This document shows positions 34,908-46,990 of a stretch of DNA of 64,000 bases, in pieces. Made by a program: the position numbers and the translations under genes. Every line of letters begins with the position of its first letter. The first letter of the stretch is position 1. The notes below the pieces were generated by a model, which was given only the letters and a program-made list of their open reading frames with translations, had not been told where the DNA came from and did no database searches. Where the stretch lies: NCBI GenBank assembly GCA_038501625.1, contig JAZAYU010000010.1, positions 11,867,604 to 11,931,603 on the forward strand, written 5' to 3'. The DNA is from Corbicula japonica (taxonomy: Eukaryota > Mollusca > Bivalvia > Venerida > Cyrenidae).

Positions 34908-37715
34908 TTAAACCCCTGCCACCGTCGTGCAACCAAAGAGGTAAGCATAATGATCAACTGTAGAAGGGTTAATCACCAGGCCTGCAGAGCGTTGTAAAAT
35001 ATCATGTTGGTAACCTTTCTTTTTAAATTTACAGATGGTTTTTACGAATAACCGGGAGAAATTAACACTGCCTTTAATCTTTTTAAGTTTATAAATTAAA
35101 TCACCATAAAAAACTGGTTGTGAAATACCTTGTTGCAAAAGTGATTTTAAACTGCATTTGTATTTATGAATTAAATCTGGGTATCGGCGATAAAACTTGC
35201 AAAAGGTTTTCCTTAATTTGTGATACCGATAACCTTGTTTTAAGAGTTTTTCTGTAATGCAAAGATTACGTTCATTGAAATCATTAACATTGTTGCAAGC
35301 TCTTGAAAAGCGAACAAGCTGTGAGATATAAACCCCATAAGATGTTGCACGGGGAACATCGCCGTCTAAAAACGGAAAATTTACTATATTAAAATTAAAA
35401 TCATCTCTTTTATCATAAATTTTAGTAGTGACATAACCATTTTCAATGGACAGATTTAGATCGAGAAAGTTTGCTTGCTTTTCTGAAGTGTTCGCTTTGT
35501 TAAGTTGTAGTTCTTTGGGATAAATCTTATTAACCAGTAATGGAAAATGGTTATTGTCTATATTTAATAAATCATCAAGGTACCTCGAGGTGTTGTTAAA
35601 AGCTGTAATTATATCATCTTGATGTTCAGTAGAAAGAGATAACATAAAGTCTCTTTCATAACAGTATAAAAACAGATCAGCAACAAGGGGTGCACAATTA
35701 GTACCCATCGGGATGCCTATTACTTGTTTATAAATAGAGGTACCGAATCTAACATAAATATTATCCAGTAAGAAAGTTAGCGACTCTATAAGGTCTTGAC
35801 AAGTCCATAATGTATAATTATCATAAGAACCATCTGTAAAAAATGCCCTATGTTCATTACAAGCGATGAAGGTTTTATTTTCTCTAGCAAACGTTTTTTC
35901 AATGAGACTGGTTAGTTTGTCTCTTATTAAATTATGAGGGAGCGAAGTGTATAATGTTGAGAAATCATAAGTAGACAAACAGAACGCCCGAAAATTATTT
36001 GATTTAAGTTTTTTCAAAACGTCATTTGAATTTTTAATCGACCAAAATAAATTTTTGCCAGAAGTTTCAAAAACCTTATCACAATACCTAATTACGTGTT
36101 CTTTTATAGCTGTAAGACAAGATGTTAAGAGCACGGATAATTTAGTAGTAGTGCAAGAACTAGAGTTAGCAATAAATCTTGCTTTATACGGTGTTTTATG
36201 CATTTTAGGTAACCAATACATAGTAGGTACTTTGTCTTGTTTCGGCTCAATACTGATTCTAAATTTTCTAATTTGTAGAGTGTGTGCAGTAACAATATCA
36301 CTCTCAGATGAAGAAGTCAGTATATAAGCATTAGTGCTGTTCAGTTCTTCAGTTTGAATATTAATATAGTGTATTCGTCACACTATAATTACATTATTAG
36401 AAGCCTTATCAGCAGGTGTTAAAACAAATCTGTTATGAAAGTCTTGAATTCCTTTTTTCAAATGACGAAAGTTAAAACGAGGTCGAGGTGGTAATAAAGC
36501 AATGTTTCTTTCATAAAATGATATACGGGTGTCAATTATTTTGAATATGTGCTTTTTCCAGTTAGAAAGTGCATTAGGCTCGGCATGTTCTCTTTTGCAT
36601 TATTTATTGCAAAATAAGTTCAAAGACTCAGCAATTTCTGCACGGCATGCATTAAAGTCAATTTTGGATGATATTCTATATTTGGGACCTTTAGAAATTA
36701 AATTACGAATTCTAGAGTCTTTGATTAAATTAAGATCACCGGTAACAATATGACCGGCAGGCTTATAGCAATATTTAGAAGTTAAACACTCTCAAGATTT
36801 TGGTGTATTTTCAATGATCTGTAAATCCGATGTAATTTTATTGTAATTAAAAATTATATTTCTAGTTGGTTTGTTGTATTTATAACAAACCATAGGCGAT
36901 TCAGTATTCTTAAAATAAATAGGAACAGCCGATTGAACTCTTTTATCTTTAAATATACTAGGAAGGTCAATAAAATCTATTCCTTTATTTAAAAAAGAAA
37001 TTTTAAGGAAATGTCTTTGATGGTCCGATTCCAAGTCAATATGCGGCCTGAGAACATGCCGAGTATAACACTGAATAAGACTAGCAACCTCGTAAAATGG
37101 ATGGGTTCTAATGACGATGTCGTCGGCTTCCTCATCCAGTTTCTGCAGACTTGATATAGAAAGAGAAGCCAACCTAGATAGCATAGCGTGTCTGCCAGAT
37201 TGTTTTAAAATAATATGTAGGTCATGAATAGAACAACGAATACGTGATTTTCTTTTTATGTTTCCATTAGTTCTGCTTCCGTGCGACCTCGATTTTCTTT
37301 TACGTATTTCAAGTAATTCAAAGACGTCATAATCAGGATTTTTAGAAATGTTGCCTTCATGATAAATATTATCATTTATTAATAAACCAAGTGGGTAAGG
37401 AGTTTGTAATTTTTTAATCCATTTCTGCTCCGAAACGAGCCTGGCCCTGATTTTAAATGCTCTTGAAGCAGTGCTGTCAAATGTAAGTTTTTCTACTGGT
37501 TGAACGGAAATATTTTGTAAACGGTGTCCTGAATGCTTAAAGTGTTGGTATAAAAATGTTTTAAATTTGCTGTTGTTTCGAATTTTAGAACAATGTTGTC
37601 CAAAACGTGTTTTTAAAGGGCGACCTGTTTGTCCCACATATTGAATACCACAGTTATTAGAATTTCAAGTTAAAACGTAAAGAGTAACCGCTTTGTATGT
37701 GTTGTTGACCGTTTT
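34908..37715 (-). CDS. Naiad polyprotein (GIY-YIG endonuclease + RT) with three in-frame TGA codons
   Basis: A single frame runs through, broken only by TGA at 37,665-37,667, 36,792-36,794 and 36,378-36,380 and TAA at 36,600-36,602. From the N side: zinc-binding pair and GIY-YIG start (NNCGIQYVGQTGRPL; catalytic Arg in KTRFGQH; His pair in QHFKHSGH; likely catalytic Glu in RLVSEQKWI); a basic linker; the CxC-type linker (UxC, then CYKPAGHIVTGDL); RT with PKMHKTPYKARFIAN, the motif A Asp (STYDFSTLYTSLP), motif B (GIPMGTNCAPL), the catalytic YLDD, and FLDLNL. It ends VDHYAYLFGCTTVAGV. Each TGA replaces a Cys expected in this family, so I read them as selenocysteine (U). The TAA, between CNK and CKREHAE, is most likely a nonsense mutation. 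The N-terminus upstream of KAVTLYVLT is missing. Confidence 0.85.
36378..36380 (-). other. In-frame TGA 3 (proposed Sec, before RT motif 1)
   Basis: Context on the protein is ADKASNNVIIV-U-RIHYI. Reverse transcriptases of this group carry ADK followed by a hydrophobic strand here, and I expect Cys at this site in Naiads. One base (TGC/TGT to TGA) separates Cys from TGA. Confidence 0.6.
36792..36794 (-). other. In-frame TGA 2 (proposed Sec of the CxC linker)
   Basis: Context is NTPKS-U-ECLTSKYCYK. U-E-C stands exactly where the CxC signature of N-terminal-endonuclease Penelope-like elements is expected between endonuclease and RT. The frame continues unbroken for 63 codons after it with family-typical sequence. 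Confidence 0.7.
37665..37667 (-). other. In-frame TGA 1 (proposed Sec of the CCHH set)
   Basis: Context is TLYVLT-U-NSNNCGIQYVG. PLE endonucleases carry a CCHH metal-binding set whose two Cys flank this spot; here the first is TGA and the second is intact. Confidence 0.7.
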
Positions 37716-37717
37716 AT

Positions 37718-38040
37718 AGGTTTCTTATGTTTTATATATACATTTGTTTGACTTTTGAATGCAACAGTGTTGAGTTAACTTGAGCTTATTTACCTGTAAA
37801 AATATTTAAGTTTGGTGCACCTTAGAAACTAGTTTTAACCCCTGCGGAAAATATTTTGTCACTCACCGTTCAAATGAGGTACATGTAACTTCTCACGTTT
37901 GTGGTCGTTACTTGAAATTGATAATTGTACATGTGTAAACAATTACAAACCCTTGCTCTATTCTTCCATGCATTTCTGAGTGTGTGTGTAAACCGTGTGT
38001 TCTGAGTGTTTGTATTCTTGAATTCCATGTTTCACTATTT
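37718..38040 (+). mobile_element. Older Naiad 3'UTR, right part of the insertion target
   Basis: Continues the relic broken at 34,383: 'ttcttatgttttatata', 'gacttttgaatgcaacagtg', 'ttggtgcacctt', 'caccgttcaaatgaggta', ending 'attcttgaattccatgtttc'. It is strongly diverged and shared with unit B (54,645-55,000). Confidence 0.75.
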
Positions 38041-38765
38041 TTTAATTAATTATTCAAAAATTAAATGATGGTCAAGCGGAACAAATACTGTGAGGGAAAG
38101 ATTTTATTTACTAATAGTCTATAAAATTTTGCTTTATTGTGGAATCTGCTTTGTTTGTCATAACTTTCCGGCATTTTAATGAAATCGTAACCGCATGTCT
38201 GTCGTTAACTTGGGCAACTTTCAGAAAGTATTGCAAAAGAGATTATGAATATACAAAAATGTTTAAAATTGTATGGTGAACACAACGTTAGCACTTTTCA
38301 GAAATGTAACTATATGTTTCTCTATTTCTTGAACTAATTGATCATTACGAATTTACATGTTTGTTAATGACATCTTGAGAAATTTAAGTCTACTAACAAC
38401 ATCGTCATAGTATACTTATCTAGACCACTGAATGAGAAAAGCGTAACTTGACAGTCTTTGTTAAATCTGCTCGAAGATTTGAAATAATTTGTGTTTAGTA
38501 CAAATGAATTGCTACATTTCTTTCTGATAGTGGCAATTCCTGAAATGAATATTAAATTCTCGTGGTTTTTTACTCTCTGCAAAGAATGTACTACTAGACT
38601 GGCAATGTTAAAGTAGAAAAAATGCACAAATATTATAATTTTACTTTTAAAGAAATAAAGTAGCAGTTGTTTTCGCTGTTTTATTGTTTAATAACTTCTT
38701 AGTTTTTAGGTTTTTTTAAAACATTGTATCAAAAAATTACCCATTTGCAATATGCGGATGAGAAA

Positions 38766-38812
38766 GTGTCCTTACCAAACAAGAAATTTAATTACAGACT
38801 CATGTCACTGAC
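38766..38812 (-). repeat. Recurrent ~47-bp module with splice-donor-like edge
   Basis: The minus strand reads 'gtcagtgacatgagtctg', 'taattaaatttcttgtttg' then GGTAAGGAC. Related modules lie at 26,587-26,633, 28,387-28,432, 33,994-34,042, 43,872-43,919, 45,560-45,605, 47,699-47,743 (weak), 49,874-49,928 and 55,750-55,797. Several keep GGTAAG at the same place and share flanking words on both sides. They recur within each unit, so they are older than the 18-kb duplication. Confidence 0.55.
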
Positions 38813-39995
38813 AAGGAGAGAGATGTGAAGACGTTCTTAGATTGATATGTATCTGATCTCTTCGGATATATTCTAGAGATGATGAGATCACTCAGACTTG
38901 TTGGATGTATTTCTAAATTACACCATAAGTCTTCCATACAACCGCCTACACCATACTTTCTGCGTTCAGTGGTCAGAGGATTTGTTGAACCTTATGTGTT
39001 AAAGATACATTGTAATAATCTATTTTGTTATGGTTTCAATAAAAATGCATAAGAGTAATTTCAGTAATTTATCTGCGAGCATTTTCCCCAAACTTGTATC
39101 TCTTAAACAATTCAAATTATATACGTAGTTAAGATAGCGGTTACATTTTTATCAACATTAATACGTGTATGCAGTTGCTACGATGCTTTATATTTAAAAG
39201 ACTTGCACACACAGATACAAAATACCTTGATATGTATTCAAGAGGAGAACGATACAAAATAGGACGGATTTATTTATTATCACGTGATTTTATATTTGAA
39301 AAGTCAATATATCTCCATTATTAAAATGTTTTTGAAAACAAATAATAAAAATACATCCAACATCCAATCGTTTAGTTGTTTACATTCTGAAGTCAGCAAT
39401 GTTTATTTGTTCAAAATAAGCAGCGAGAAGTAAGAAGTACTGCAGTTAGAACATATCCGTGCAAAAGCAGTGGAACGAGAAACATGCATTAGAGTAGATT
39501 ACAGGGAAATAGATATTCAGCATTGAAAACGCTTTATGAATGTGTTGTTGGGAGTGTTTCGTGAAGAGCAAAAGTGCTTCGGCAATGAAATACAATAATA
39601 GCAGCGAAAGGGTGTTCTGTTTACTTTTATCTGAGTTAATTGTTTCATTGTTCATATCACCTCATGCATTAGTATGATCTTTTTGTATTAAAATTTTGTC
39701 AAGGTGGATGTCATTGTTTTACAAAACTTCGTGGTATTTTTAGTAATTTTTAGGAATGGTGGGGTCTAAAGAAAGTGAAGTATTCTAGATCACAACTGTG
39801 TTTATTATGTTAATCTTCTCTCCTCAATTTGAGTCTGGTCATCAATGCATCTATCAAGAAAATAGTTCTCACTTTAATTTTCGTCAATTTTAATTTCTGC
39901 AAACCAGATATACCTACAAGTTTTTTGTGGAACCTGTACATTACACAGTGTATATTACTGAAGCCAATTAAAAATATATTTTTTTCTGAAAAAAA

Positions 39996-40085
39996 GTAAA
40001 ATACGCATATCAAGAATTGCCACTTCAGAAGACACAGCCTCCCCACACAGTCAAGAAGAACATAAGAAGAGAGAACATGGTTTAT
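39996..40085 (-). mobile_element. Naiad 3'-terminal fragment
   Basis: Minus-strand terminus ('acgcatatcaagaattgcc', 'cagcctccccacacagtcaa', 'gaacatggtttataaaatga'). Absent from the matching place in unit B. Confidence 0.75.
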
Positions 40086-41904
40086 AAAATGAGTTTATTT
40101 CTGCAAATGAATGTCATATCTACTGGAATTGTTTGACGATATTGTTAATTCTCGGTTCATTGTTTTTTGTTCTTTTAAGTGAAGATCAATTTTTTTGACT
40201 ACATGAAGGGACAAAACTGTTTATACGGTTTTATTTCACATTTACAGGTTCTCTCCTTGAGCATTGAAAGGGATACTAGAGTTTGTTTCAGGGCAGGGTG
40301 TTATGTAAATTAGTATGTGAATATCTAGTCAATAATGGGCTTTGGCATCAGTCAAATCCAATCGTTGTTATATGGGTATCATTACACATATAACTGTGCT
40401 GTAATTATGATTCCGGTTAAAATGTAAAATATATTTAAAATCGTGAATATGATATGCATTTAATATGTGCAACCAGGACTTTTTCCTAGGAATGTCACAA
40501 GACTCATTTTCATCAGTGCTAGAGTAATTTTTTTACAGAAATAAAAGAACAACCTGTTATCAAGGAAATGAAGAATGGCTTGATATAGTTTCCTTGAAAA
40601 TTTCGATGTTTTTAAGGAAAATTGAGAAAACTTGTTTTTGATTGCAAACTGTCTTTCCAGTTGTGACATTAGACATCAGAAGCACTGAATTACTTTCAGT
40701 CATATGTAAGAAGTATCTTATATAAATGTGAGGTGAAGATTGAAAAAATGTCACCCGAGGTGACAGATTTTCTATTTTAACAGAATGTCTCAGTCAAGAT
40801 ACTTGTCCTTGCATACATTTCGTTAATAAATATGCATTCGAAAGTTTGTTTCGACTATTTTAACGTCAATAAATCAAAATATCTTAATAACGTCACTAAC
40901 TTTTAATGACGTCAAATACTTGAAGACTGGACTTAACTTATGTAAGCACGCGAACAATATATTTTTCCGGCGACCATAGGATTATCCTCCCCTGGTACAT
41001 GTACAACACGAAGAAACACCTATCTGGTATGCAAGAATAAAACTGTACCTCGTACCTTAACTTAGCCTCTTACCTTTACTATGTCTTGCTACTATCTCTT
41101 TTGCCGATTACACTTAAAATTTAATAACGATAAAAATGTAAACGTTTAGTGACAGTTTCTTCTATTAATTAAATGGTTGTGAAAAACTGGATCTTTAAAA
41201 GGATGGTATATCTTTTAAATGAATTTCAAAACGTGCGTGTCAGAAAAAACTCTCCTGGAAATGAGAACCATGTTATATGCTTGTAAACGATTCTAGACAA
41301 TTTATCATGAAATCAATTTTAATGAAGAACTTCACCAAGAACAAATTTACGTTCGAATTATGATCATTTTTAAATAGTTTTTGCTAATTATTTGAGCAAT
41401 TTATTGGCCGCACAGATCATATATAAAATAGCACTCGCGGTTCTGGAATCATTTAAATAGTAAAAATTCTCCTTTTCGGAGCAAACTTGAGTACAAGACT
41501 AGTCCGTATGAAGTTCACAGCCTTCTCAAATAATTTTTAGCCAGTTCATTTGAATAAACGATACTTGAAAAAATAATATACGTTTATTTAGGTGTTGTTC
41601 GGATATGACCTTTTTATCTTCGGAACAGAAAGTGAAGCTGTGTTTGATTTTTAACAGAGATATAGATTGAAGTAAGCGTAAATTACATAGTTCAACAAAT
41701 TTCATTATCAATCCTAGTAAAGTATTGACTGCGTGTTATTTTGACATTTTATTCTTCTACTTTGCTCATAGCTCATGATTAGAAGAACTACCTCAAGCGC
41801 AAATTTTCAACGTCAGTACACTTCAAAAAATCACACTATTGGCAATCTGTACAACTTCATTCTGCTGATGATGGCATGGGTTTATGACGTAATATAGGGC
41901 AATT

Positions 41905-42060
41905 TTGTAGAAGAACCTAAAAACTCGATTTGTTTCTTTTATTCCTATCATCGTCTTTTTGCTAATTTGACTACAACGGATTTGGTCTCAGTATAGAACA
42001 TTTTTTGCTTTACAATACTATTGTTTTCTTATTTTTTTATATGTTTTTGTGCTTTTAGCA
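41905..42060 (+). mobile_element. Old Naiad 3'UTR relic
   Basis: 'gaacctaaaaactcgatttg', 'tttcttttattcctatcatc', 'ggtctcag' and 'gtgcttttagc' follow Naiad 3'UTR order. Just upstream 'gtttatgac' keeps the AUGA of the SECIS-like region. It corresponds to decayed traces in unit A near 23,980-24,400. Confidence 0.6.
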
Positions 42061-42205
42061 TTTTTACTATACTACATTATAAGAATTTGCGCGTAATAGC
42101 ATCTTATCTTACAATATAACACTCGAGCAGACAGCATCCGCTGTATAGTAAATGTTCTTGAAATTACAATGTCATGGTGATATTAAGTCGCTCAAATTCA
42201 GGTTT

Positions 42206-42390
42206 AAAAAGCAACATATGCATATCAGGAATCGCCACACTCAAAAAACACAGCCTCCCCACGCAGCGAAAAAGAAGAGAGGAAGATAGAGAGAGCGCAT
42301 GTTTTATATATGTATGTCAATTCAAATAGGACGCCACAAACAATTAATAAACAAGAGAACCTTTGGGGATACCGCCTTGGAACGGTCAGA
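42206..42390 (-). mobile_element. Naiad 3'-terminal fragment
   Basis: A minus-strand copy of the terminus up to the first hairpin of the cloverleaf ('gagaacctttggggataccg', then 'ccttggaacggtcag'). It is of the CCCCAAAGG subfamily, little diverged, and unit-B specific. Confidence 0.85.
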
Positions 42391-44324
42391 CATATTCAGA
42401 AAAGCAAACTATTTCTGATATTAAAATAGGCTATGTATTGGCGCATATTGTATCTTCCTTCTAAAACACATTATCAATACATGTATAACGATATGAGCGG
42501 AAATGAGAATTATTTTTATGACATTAAAGAACGCTAGTGGTTACTACTTGCAATTAGTGTATTGTCTGGCGTCTCAGAGAACTTGTATTTTTGCGGGGCC
42601 TAACAACCTATCATTAAGACCGTGAACCTTTAAAAGTTTGACAACTTTACTCAAGAGATTACATAAAATACATGGCGTAGTTCTTTCCGCCGCCTACGTA
42701 AAAATAATAGAGATTAGTGTATGCTAATGGAATGTCTGTTTGGATTTGTTAAGCTCTTTAGTGTCTCATTAAGCACATTGTTTAAAGGTATTAAAACTCT
42801 TATTTTCAGAAAAAGTAGTTTGTTTGCGGTGGAATAAAAACAAAAAATTGTCTAAAAATGGCAACGTTGATTGATAAATATATTGCTAACATGTTCAGAA
42901 AAAGCCTGCACTTTCTTTTTCTTTTTAGAATAATTATAAATTTAATTTATAATCAATAAAGGCCTCTTCAAACATCTGTATGATGTATACAGAATATACC
43001 CAAAATATATCTGTGCATTTACACAGTTAAAGTAAAGATTACAAATTTGCAACAACATAGACCAAAACATCATCATCGCACAGCCATTTATAGTATTCAA
43101 AGGATAGTGTAAATGATATTAAAGAACTTAAGAACAATTCATGAAAAATGTTAGCATGGGAATTACCACTTTTGAAAAGTCAAAATTGATATTCTTCTTT
43201 GTTTTGTTGAGCCGATAATAACAGTCACTGTTTCTTTATTTTTTTATTTGATCTTATAGCTTAAACAAATAAACTTGAAAACTTGATTCTCTAAGAAATA
43301 AGTAATACTTTCACTGTTTTGACAATTGGATTTAAATGTAGTGATAACCACATATAAACTTCGTTTTCGATATAGTTCATGGAAATTGTGTTGTGTTTTA
43401 GCCTTTTCTGAATAATATAATGTATGATATATTAAATATGCGATATGTAATTTTCAGAAAGTTTCAACGCTAATTTACTACATGTATTTAATACCGGTAT
43501 TATATTATGACTAAAAATTAGAATTGATTTCAACCTAGTATAAAATAACAATTGCAAGAGGATAGTTCGTGAGTATCTTTAGTAAATAACAAAAAATAAA
43601 ATAAGCAATGAACCAGAACAGTATTTGAATCATTTCAAATTAAAAAAAAAACATCACAACATGAAGAAATCAAGACATTTAGAAATGGAGACTGTATTTA
43701 AAAAATACTCTTCCCTAACGAGCATCACAAGTGCGATCATACTTGTTGTTACCCTTCCTACTTAGAGATTCTTCTTCGTTCATAATAAAGCACGCTCCTG
43801 TGGTTATTTAGATCTTAAGTAATATGTGTCCAATTTGTGTAATAAAAGACGGCATGTCATGCGGCTGAAAAAGTGTGCTTACTGAACAAGGACTTTAATT
43901 AGAAACCAATGTTACTGACAAGAGACTTTCTTATATCGGTATTTTATACTTTGTATGTATTATTGGCATGATAGAACCAATCAGACTTGTTTTGATGAAT
44001 ATATCAAACACTATTCTTGGTCTGCAATAACAAACGCCGCACACGTTATAATATTAGGGGTTGGGGGTTTTAGACACGATAACTGTTATTTAAAAAAAAG
44101 GAGAATTGCTATAAAAATAAATTTGCTAATGAATTTTTTTTTTAATTTAAACGAAATAGTGTTTGTTCGATATCATTACGCATTACGACGTTTTAACACC
44201 GATAGTAAGTTATAGTACGTTATTCGCCGCACTACTGTATTAGACATTAGTAACTCATGTAGTAGACACGTATATTTAGTCTATTGTGCTTTTGGCCGTA
44301 TATGTACTTTTATTGGGACGTTTT

Positions 44325-44500
44325 TATGTTGGTGCACCCTGGAATCTGGTTTATACACAAAGTGGCAAAATGTTTTGCCACAGACTAATCCTTGGCGTTA
44401 AACCGTTTCTTTTTTCAATATTTGTTTATGGTGTCTATTTTGAAATTGATCATTTTGAATTCCTAGCTTCTCTGTGATATACATATTCATTCTTTTTAGG
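44325..44500 (+). mobile_element. Naiad 3'UTR fragment
   Basis: Starts inside the cloverleaf ('ttggtgcaccctgg') and keeps the hairpin GTGGCAAAATGTTTTGCCAC, then 'ttgatcattttgaattccta' towards the terminus. 5' truncated. Confidence 0.7.
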
Positions 44501-44641
44501 TTGAATTAAATGAACTATTTTATCCTTTCAATTTATGAGTGTTAATGGTTGCCACATCAATAATGCTTCTGAGCAAGGCTTGAACAGTGATATGCTATGT
44601 TATGTTCGAGTAATCACTGTTTTGAATCGTATGAGTTAAAA

Positions 44642-44643
<2 letters not shown>

Positions 44644-44721
<78 letters not shown>
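44644..44721. repeat. (TA)39 microsatellite
   Basis: An uninterrupted AT run of about 78 bp, present only in unit B. Fully self-complementary, so length may be unstable in assembly. Confidence 0.95.
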
Positions 44722-44724
<3 letters not shown>

Positions 44725-44779
44725 CCCTGGCTTAACATGCTTAAGGGGGCACTAAAATTGCAAAATGGCGAAAACTGGC

Positions 44780-45180
44780 TAAATTTCAAAAATGAATTTT
44801 GGGGAAAAAACTCATTGCCACCTAGATTTTAGTGAAGAAATGTATTTATCTAAGGATGTTCTAATGTTTGCAAGCTTAGTTAAGTCTAATTCATGGTCTA
44901 ATTACCAAGCACATAAAAAACAAAAGAAAAACAATTTGCATTTGCATGAGAACTTTGAAATTCATGGACAATAAACCAAAACACAATCATTAGTGCCAAT
45001 TCGTAAAAAAATTCTTATGGTTTTCAAGAAATTCAAGAAATACTTTCTTCCGGGTTCTACTTTCGGTTTGAAAGTCAAATCGTGGTAGCTAGAACGTCTT
45101 TTTTAAATAATTGAAAATACGATGGCACATTTTTGTTTAATACACTGTTGAGTGTTGTTGTATAGATATTAAAACAAATA
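44780..45180. other. Unit-B stretch without close match in unit A
   Basis: Next to the TA array lies a short open stretch (44,792-44,974, Lys/His/Asn-rich) with no recognisable domain. I do not consider it a gene. Confidence 0.4.
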
Positions 45181-46504
45181 GTATTTATTGCAAGTTCTTT
45201 GTCCCATATGACAATAATTTACCGAGAAAACGTGAGTTGTTTTGGTCTTAAGATGACATAAATATTGTTTGATAATGATTAAATTTTAATCAGGTGCACA
45301 CAAAGAAATAGAATTATTGCATGCAACTATTATAGCAAAATATATCTACAAAATATTCTTGGTGCATAGAGAACTTTGAGTAGTATATAGATAAACATAT
45401 GCCCTCCCGCTGTCTAGCTGTCTTTTAGCACTCTTCCGTGTCGTTGCTTTATAAGTTGCGCGTGTCGTCCTGTTTTAACACATTCATCGAGTTTTATGAA
45501 TCAACTTCGGCGTTATAAGACCATGTATCCAATTAGCTTAATATAAGCAGACAGCGCGATTGTACTTATCAAACAAAGAACTTAATTAGAATTTCATGTC
45601 TCAAACAATAATGGAGACTTTCTTGGATCAGGATTTATGTATCCTTTAGATGATTAAATCACTCAGACTGGTTTTATCTATATTCTACACAGCTAAACAA
45701 ATAAATGGAAGTGCATCATTAGTCTCCCTTAAAACTCGAACTATGGCGGAATTCAGAAGGATAATTAGGAAAAGTGTTTACTTGAACGAGGAAAAAAATG
45801 TATGTGTTGTTCGATAATAACTAGAACAAAATTGAGAAATTATTTTCCTTATAATTCCAAAGACTTTCCCAAAAAATTAGGATCCCTGCTATTTAATAAC
45901 ATCTCTGTAATGTTATTTTTAATGAAAATTATATCCTGTTTTATACAAAACATGCAAAAAGAACAGAGAAACATTATCTTGATATGATATTTAAAAAAAA
46001 CACACATATTGATAGAAGTTTCCAAAGTGACCGTTCCAAGGTAATATAATTTTAAATACTTTGACACGAAACAAACTGGTGCGATGTGTATAATTTCTCG
46101 ACATCCTAAATAATTTTGGATAATTAACCAAGGCCATACACATACCAAGACAATAATGCAAGGAACAGACGAAGTACATGCTATAATGCCACCCACAATT
46201 ATTGATAATCTGTATCGTTTGAAATTAACATAATAATAATAATTTTATTTACGTGACATTAATTGTTTGTTTAGTTTTCAAAGGCGTTATTAAATGTGTA
46301 ATTGAATAATTTTACCATGTATTAATTTATTTAAACTCTGTATCTGATAAATTTATATGTAACAAGCGTGATAAAAACACTTGAACAATGTTTATAGCAT
46401 GCTAAGACACAATTTCTGATAATACAGATCACTTAGCAGGACATTTCTTTTATCAATCTATGATTTTTAATCAATTTAAAGTAACACACCCGACAATTAA
46501 TTTT

Positions 46505-46990
46505 TAAAAAAAAACCTGAAGGTTTACCGGGTTTGGACGGACAGTGATATTACAATTTGCCACTGGGGATTTAACCAGGTCCTATGGTGCAACAACCATA
46601 CACTTACCCCAACCGTTATCATATGAAAAGAAAACTAGTACAATTTATCTTGATGAATTAGCCAATACACAACAAATGACTCGACAATGTTGCATGCAAA
46701 AACACACAAACGTAAACATTTAATAGGCTAAAGATATCATCAAACAAAAAAGATGTGTACTCAGGGGTCTTCCCGAGACCACATCACCTGGAGACAGCAA
46801 TTAAAGCGTGATGTTAGAAATTACAATACACGTGTCTGGCTTCTACGTTCTTTAAGAAGGCAAATAAATCCAGCAATCAAATCGCCAATGTTCAAAGCAA
46901 ACGTACACAAACATATTACATACAAAGCTAATAGCGTTGACAAACGAAAAGAAAGGCACCCAATGACCGGACTCTTGGAAACTACCTCAG
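46505..46990 (-). mobile_element. Old Naiad 3'UTR relics
   Basis: Minus-strand remains include a decayed cloverleaf ('gggtttggacggacagtg', 'caatttgccactgggg', 'ccaggtcctatggtgcaaca') and two runs of 'catgcaaaaacacacaaac'-type words. Orthologous to 29,349-29,620 of unit A. Confidence 0.7.

Larger units (their letters stand above)
34384..37718 (-). mobile_element. Naiad (permuted Penelope-like retroelement), near complete
   Basis: A minus-strand retroelement of about 3.3 kb contains one long frame (endonuclease, linker, reverse transcriptase) followed by a 525-nt structured 3'UTR ending in 'gattcctgatatgcatattt'. The endonuclease precedes the RT. That is the domain order of the N-terminal-EN Penelope-like clade (Naiad in animals), the reverse of canonical Penelope. 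The 5' end is abrupt at about 37,718, so the element is probably 5' truncated. It sits inside an older copy of its own 3'UTR, and some 30-40 bp of that target are missing. No clear target-site duplication was seen. Confidence 0.92.
22480..40420. repeat. Segmental tandem duplication, unit A
   Basis: Unit A aligns in order with 40,430-59,700. Anchors (A to B): 22,540 to 40,478 (tcctaggaatgt); 24,860 to 42,671 (ggcgtagttctttccgccgc); 26,587 to 43,872; 28,387 to 45,560; 33,994 to 49,874; 38,250 to 55,210 (tatgaatatacaaaaatgtt); 39,706 to 56,888 (ggtggatgtcatt); 40,125 to 59,440 (tgtttgacga). Divergence is large with many indels, so the event is old. Differences in length are mostly later transposon insertions. 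Confidence 0.85.

Noticed and set aside
44595..44789. Poly Ile-Tyr ORF
   Set aside because: Translation of the (TA)n microsatellite.
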